Positions 4,737 through 7,600 of a DNA stretch of 7,600 bases are shown in pieces. The stretch lies in NCBI RefSeq assembly GCF_047461615.1, contig NZ_JANSHI010000024.1:1-7600 (forward strand), given 5' to 3'. The notes beneath the pieces were generated by a model. The model was not told where the DNA came from. It made no database searches and worked only from the letters and a program-made list of their open reading frames with translations. This stretch comes from Thermostichus sp047461615. GTDB taxonomy: Bacteria; Cyanobacteriota; Cyanobacteriia; Thermostichales; Thermostichaceae. Position numbers and translations under genes: made by a program. The first letter of the stretch is position 1. Every line of letters begins with the position of its first letter.

Positions 4737-7423
4737 TGGAGCTAAGCAACCTTCTGCAGCAAGCTATTGACCACCACCAGCAGGGGCACCTGGAAGAAGC
4801 AGAGCGGCTCTATCGGGCCATCCTGCAGGTTGCCCCCCGCCACCACTACGCCCACCACCTTCTGGGCCAACTTGCCCGTCAGCGGGGGCAGCCTCGGTCG
4901 GCACTGTCCCATTTGATGACGGCAGTCAGCGCCAATCCAACGGTTGGTCAATATTGGCTAGCTTTGGTTGAAGCCCTGCTGGAGTGTGGTGAATACGGGG
5001 AGGCCGAGCGGGTTCTTGCCGAAGCGTGCGCCCACGGTTTGGAAGGGCCCGCTGTTGTCGAGCTAACTGCGCGGCTAGCGGCCGCCACCCTGAAGGGAGA
5101 AGCTCCCTCTCCTGACCCTCTGCCAGCAACGCAGCCCCCCACCGAGGAAGAAGCCAGCGAGCTACAGGAAGCAGCAGCTGCCTGCAACAGTGGCAACCTA
5201 GCCCTTGCTTTGGAAAAAGCCCAGCGGCTACTTGCCAAAAACCCAGGTCTTGCCCTGGCCTGGGCCATTATTGCCCAGGTGCGCTGGGCACAGGGGGAGG
5301 CAGTGGCAGCGGAAGAGGCAGCTCGGCGGGCTCTTGCCATTGAGCCCAATCAGCGCGAGGCCCTGCTTGCCCTGGCCGTATCTCTTCAGGACCAAGAGCG
5401 CTATGAGGAAAGTGAAGCTCTCTTCCGGCAGGCACTGCTGGCTTATCCCAAGGATGCCGAGATATACAGCAGTTTTTCAGCTCTGTTGCAAGAGATTGGC
5501 AAATGGCCTGAAGCGCAAGCGGTTGCCTTGCGGGCAATTGAGCTTAACCCAACCTATGCCGACGCTTGGGTCAGCTATGGAAGTGCGCTGTTGGGAAGTG
5601 GCGAAGGGGAGCGAGCTGCAAGCGCCTACCAAGCGGCACTGCAGTTCAACCCACAGCGGGTAGAAGCACTCTACTGGCTTGGACGATTGGCCGCAGTTAA
5701 CCATGACTTTCCCAAGGCGCTGGATTACTTTGACAAAGCCCTAACCCTTTGTCCCCACTTTGTTGAGAGCCTCCTGGCAAAGGTAGGAGTCTACGAGTTT
5801 TCTGACCAACTCCAAGAAGCAGAAAGCTGTGCGCGCCTTGCCCTGCAGAAAAAGCCGCACCACTTCGACGCCCATCTAGCTTTGGCCCTTGCTTTGGCAG
5901 CTCAAGGAAAGGATGGGGAAGCTGAGGAAGTGTTACAGGCGGCTCGCCAATGTAGACCCCAGCCCTCCGATGCGGCCGAGCGGATCCTTGCCGCCCAGAT
6001 TGCGGGTCGGCTTCACTTACCAGCCATCCCCGAGTCCCAAGCGGCCATTGCCCACTGGCGAGCTCGCTATCGGGAGGGCCTTAACGCTCTGCTGGACCTG
6101 CCTGGAACCTTGACCGACCCAACCCAATACTTCAGCGGCGCTCTTTTCTTCTACCTTGCCTACCACAACGCCGACGACCGAGCGCTCATGGAAGGTCTCT
6201 GTCGGCTCTTTCGGGCTAAGGCGCCGCAGTTGAACTTTGAAGCGCCGCATGTTGCCCGCTGGCAGTTCCCTACAGGTCGGCGCATCCGGGTTGGCTTTTG
6301 CTCCCAGTTGCTTGTCAACCACACCATCGGCAAGCTCTACCAGGGCCTTCTGGTTCAGCTTGACCGTTCCCGCTTTGAGGTCATCCTCATCTACCCACCA
6401 CAAGCCAAGCGTGACCAACTGCGAGCTAGGTTGGAAGCTGCTTGCGACCGAACGGTGACCCTCAGCGGTCGACTTCCCCAGTGGCAAGCACAAGTTGCAG
6501 CCCTTGAACTCGATGCCCTCTTCTACCCCGACATTGGCATGTGGCCATCCACCTACTTTCTGGCCTATGCGCGGCTTGCGCCTGTGCAGATGGTTAGTTA
6601 CGGCCATCCGGATACCACCGGCATCGATACAGTTGATTACTTCCTAGGGGGAGATGCGCCGATGGAACCGGAAGGAGCAGAAGCCTACTACAGTGAGCGC
6701 TTGGTGCGTTTTACCCGCCTCCCCTTTTGCTACCAACTTTTCAGCTTGCCAACGTCAATTCCCTCCCGCACAGAACTGGGCCTGCCAGAGCACGGCCGGC
6801 TCTACGGCTGCCCTCAAGCTTTGTTTAAGCTGCACCCTGACTTCGACGCGGTGCTAGCAGCCATTGCTGAGGGCGACCCCGAGGGCCACATTGTCATGAT
6901 TGAGCTCCCCATCAAGGCTTGGAGCGAGCAGCTCAGGGCGCGCTGGGCAAAGAGTGCCCCTATCCTCAACGAACGGGTCTGCTTCCTGCCGTACCAGCCG
7001 CTTGATCGCTTCATGGCTTTGGTGGTCCACTGTAATGTTTTGCTGGATCCCATTCATTTCGGCTCAGGCAACAATCTCTACGAGTCCATGGCTTACGGCA
7101 AACCAATTGTCACCTGGCCTGGGCGCTTTGCCCGTGGGCGTTTTGTGGCAGCAGCCTACGAGCAGATGGGGATCGCCGAGATTGCGCCTATTGCCCCCTC
7201 CATCGAGGACTATGCGCCCACAGCCCTTGCTTTTGCTCGTGACCAAGAACGCTGCCTCGCTTTTGCCAGCAAGGCTGTAGCAGCAGCCAAAACGCACCTG
7301 TACTTCGACCTAGGGGCGGTGCGTCAATTCGAAGCCTTCCTCCTAGCGGCGCTGGAAGCGGCTGCCCAGGGCGAGAAGCTGCCAAGTGGCTTCCGGGTGC
7401 CGCCTCCCAAGGGCGGGAGCTGA
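4733..7423 (+). CDS. TPR-repeat glycosyltransferase, GT41 (OGT/SPINDLY-like)
   Basis: Predicted 896-residue cytoplasmic protein. Residues about 4-105 hold three tetratricopeptide repeats. A proline- and glutamate-rich linker follows (about 115-140), then about seven more repeats to roughly residue 420, recognisable from regular 34-residue spacing and signatures such as 'EAERLYRAIL...P' and 'EESEALFRQAL..YP'. The catalytic part starts near 517 (RIRVGFCSQLL) and resembles family 41, which moves a sugar from a nucleotide donor to Ser/Thr on proteins. H530 in NHTIGKL corresponds to the conserved N-lobe histidine of OGT; YGHPDTTGIDTVDYFLGGD (623 onward) is a family hallmark; K699 in ALFKLHPDF matches the donor-phosphate lysine. 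LDPIHFGSGNNLYES (D772) replaces OGT's 'GHTT' loop and is the common bacterial variant. Likely roles are protein glycosylation or surface glycan assembly. The ATG at 4736 is an alternative start, since AGAGGG (4724-4729) is 6 nt before it but only 3 nt before 4733. This gene is GC-richer than the first gene. Confidence 0.9.
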   Translation: MMELSNLLQQAIDHHQQGHLEEAERLYRAILQVAPRHHYAHHLLGQLARQRGQPRSALSHLMTAVSANPTVGQYWLALVEALLECGEYGEAERVLAEACAHGLEGPAVVELTARLAAATLKGEAPSPDPLPATQPPTEEEASELQEAAAACNSGNLALALEKAQRLLAKNPGLALAWAIIAQVRWAQGEAVAAEEAARRALAIEPNQREALLALAVSLQDQERYEESEALFRQALLAYPKDAEIYSSFSALLQEIGKWPEAQAVALRAIELNPTYADAWVSYGSALLGSGEGERAASAYQAALQFNPQRVEALYWLGRLAAVNHDFPKALDYFDKALTLCPHFVESLLAKVGVYEFSDQLQEAESCARLALQKKPHHFDAHLALALALAAQGKDGEAEEVLQAARQCRPQPSDAAERILAAQIAGRLHLPAIPESQAAIAHWRARYREGLNALLDLPGTLTDPTQYFSGALFFYLAYHNADDRALMEGLCRLFRAKAPQLNFEAPHVARWQFPTGRRIRVGFCSQLLVNHTIGKLYQGLLVQLDRSRFEVILIYPPQAKRDQLRARLEAACDRTVTLSGRLPQWQAQVAALELDALFYPDIGMWPSTYFLAYARLAPVQMVSYGHPDTTGIDTVDYFLGGDAPMEPEGAEAYYSERLVRFTRLPFCYQLFSLPTSIPSRTELGLPEHGRLYGCPQALFKLHPDFDAVLAAIAEGDPEGHIVMIELPIKAWSEQLRARWAKSAPILNERVCFLPYQPLDRFMALVVHCNVLLDPIHFGSGNNLYESMAYGKPIVTWPGRFARGRFVAAAYEQMGIAEIAPIAPSIEDYAPTALAFARDQERCLAFASKAVAAAKTHLYFDLGAVRQFEAFLLAALEAAAQGEKLPSGFRVPPPKGGS

Positions 7424-7437
7424 CCTTTTTGGGAGGC
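7402..7437 (+). terminator. Inverted repeat spanning the last stop codon (possible terminator or attenuator)
   Basis: GCCTCCCAA (7402-7410) is the exact reverse complement of TTGGGAGGC (7429-7437), giving a nine-pair stem with an 18-nt loop that contains the TGA stop. The only T-run (7426-7430) precedes and overlaps the right arm instead of following it, so this is not a textbook intrinsic terminator. Its position at the end of the operon still makes a role in 3'-end formation or mRNA stability likely. Confidence 0.35.
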
Positions 7438-7441
7438 TCTG

Positions 7442-7453
7442 GCCAGGCCTGGC
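7442..7453. repeat. Perfect 12-bp palindrome GCCAGGCCTGGC
   Basis: GCCAGGCCTGGC reads the same on both strands. It sits five bases after the stem described at 7402-7437 and shares bases 7451-7453 with a further short inverted repeat, GGCAG/CTGCC (7451-7455 with 7463-7467). It could be part of a complex 3' hairpin or a protein-binding site. No repeat copies were seen elsewhere in the window. Confidence 0.45.
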
Positions 7454-7600
7454 AGCTTTGCTCTGCCGTGGGATGTAATCAGCCCCCTCACTCTGGGATT
7501 AAGATGCAGAAAAACTGCAGGCAGGATCGCAAGCTGCCAATGGTCTCCCTGCATGGCCATGTAGAGCTGAGAGCGCGATAGGTCGAAGCCAATGAGTTTA
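7454..7600. other. Region after the operon, no supported gene
   Basis: No convincing plus-strand gene is present; the longest forward reading from the ATG at 7504 has only 25 codons. On the minus strand, one frame is open from 7600 down past 7454 and into the end of the glycosyltransferase gene. Its first part reads KLIGFDLSRSQLYMAMQGDHWQ, which could be the C-terminal part of a convergent gene running off the right edge. Its continuation overlaps the other gene's 3' end by about 100 nt, so it remains unproven. TGCAG-AAAAA-CTGCA at 7505-7519 is a short hairpin without a terminator T-run on the plus strand. Confidence 0.3.

Noticed and set aside
6017..6607. Long minus-strand frame of 196 codons inside the glycosyltransferase gene
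   Set aside because: It lies opposite strongly conserved GT41 sequence and is explained by the GC-rich codon use of that strand. No domain motif was recognisable in it.
1..7600. RiPP precursor peptide for the radical SAM protein
   Set aside because: The gaps between genes are too short, and no small frame with a core-peptide-like composition is seen in the leader or after the operon.
1..7600. Insertion sequence, CRISPR array, tRNA or attachment site
   Set aside because: No terminal inverted repeats flanking a transposase, no regular direct repeats and no cloverleaf-like segment were seen.

Overview
The window carries a compact, one-directional (+ strand) gene cluster of six reading units, running from about position 223 to 7423 with almost no space between genes: gaps are 9-14 nt and two junctions overlap in an ATGA. 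Gene order is: radical SAM enzyme with a one-cluster 'twitch'/SPASM-like tail; an unusual class I methyltransferase-like protein; a phytanoyl-CoA dioxygenase (PhyH)-type Fe(II)/2-oxoglutarate oxygenase split by a frameshift; a TylF/CmcI-family O-methyltransferase; a sugar C-methyltransferase-like protein with a zinc-binding N-terminus; and a long TPR protein ending in a family-41 (OGT/SPINDLY-like) glycosyltransferase domain.

The content suggests a carbohydrate decoration cassette. The small enzymes would oxidise, hydroxylate and methylate a sugar (free, nucleotide-linked or in a glycan), and the TPR-GT41 protein would transfer sugar to protein targets or act in surface glycan assembly. This pathway is inferred from gene families and context. 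No substrate can be read from the sequence. No RiPP-type precursor peptide fits in the small gaps, which argues against a peptide-maturation role for the radical SAM protein within this window.

Layout: 1-51 may be the last codons of an upstream gene. 52-222 is a non-coding leader with several short inverted repeats and the probable transcription start for the cluster. 223-7423 is the operon. 7424-7600 is non-coding or uncertain, with a cluster of inverted repeats just after the last stop and an open minus-strand frame running off the right edge.

Organism: a bacterium with ordinary Shine-Dalgarno starts and mid-50s to low-60s GC in the last gene. A stretch in the first gene (361-540) is clearly AT-richer, about 37% GC by direct count, against about 62% in 5161-5340. 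TPR-GT41 proteins beside PhyH and TylF genes are familiar from cyanobacteria and proteobacteria. A thermophilic or freshwater cyanobacterium is my best guess, held weakly. No rRNA, tRNA, CRISPR array or transposase was seen.
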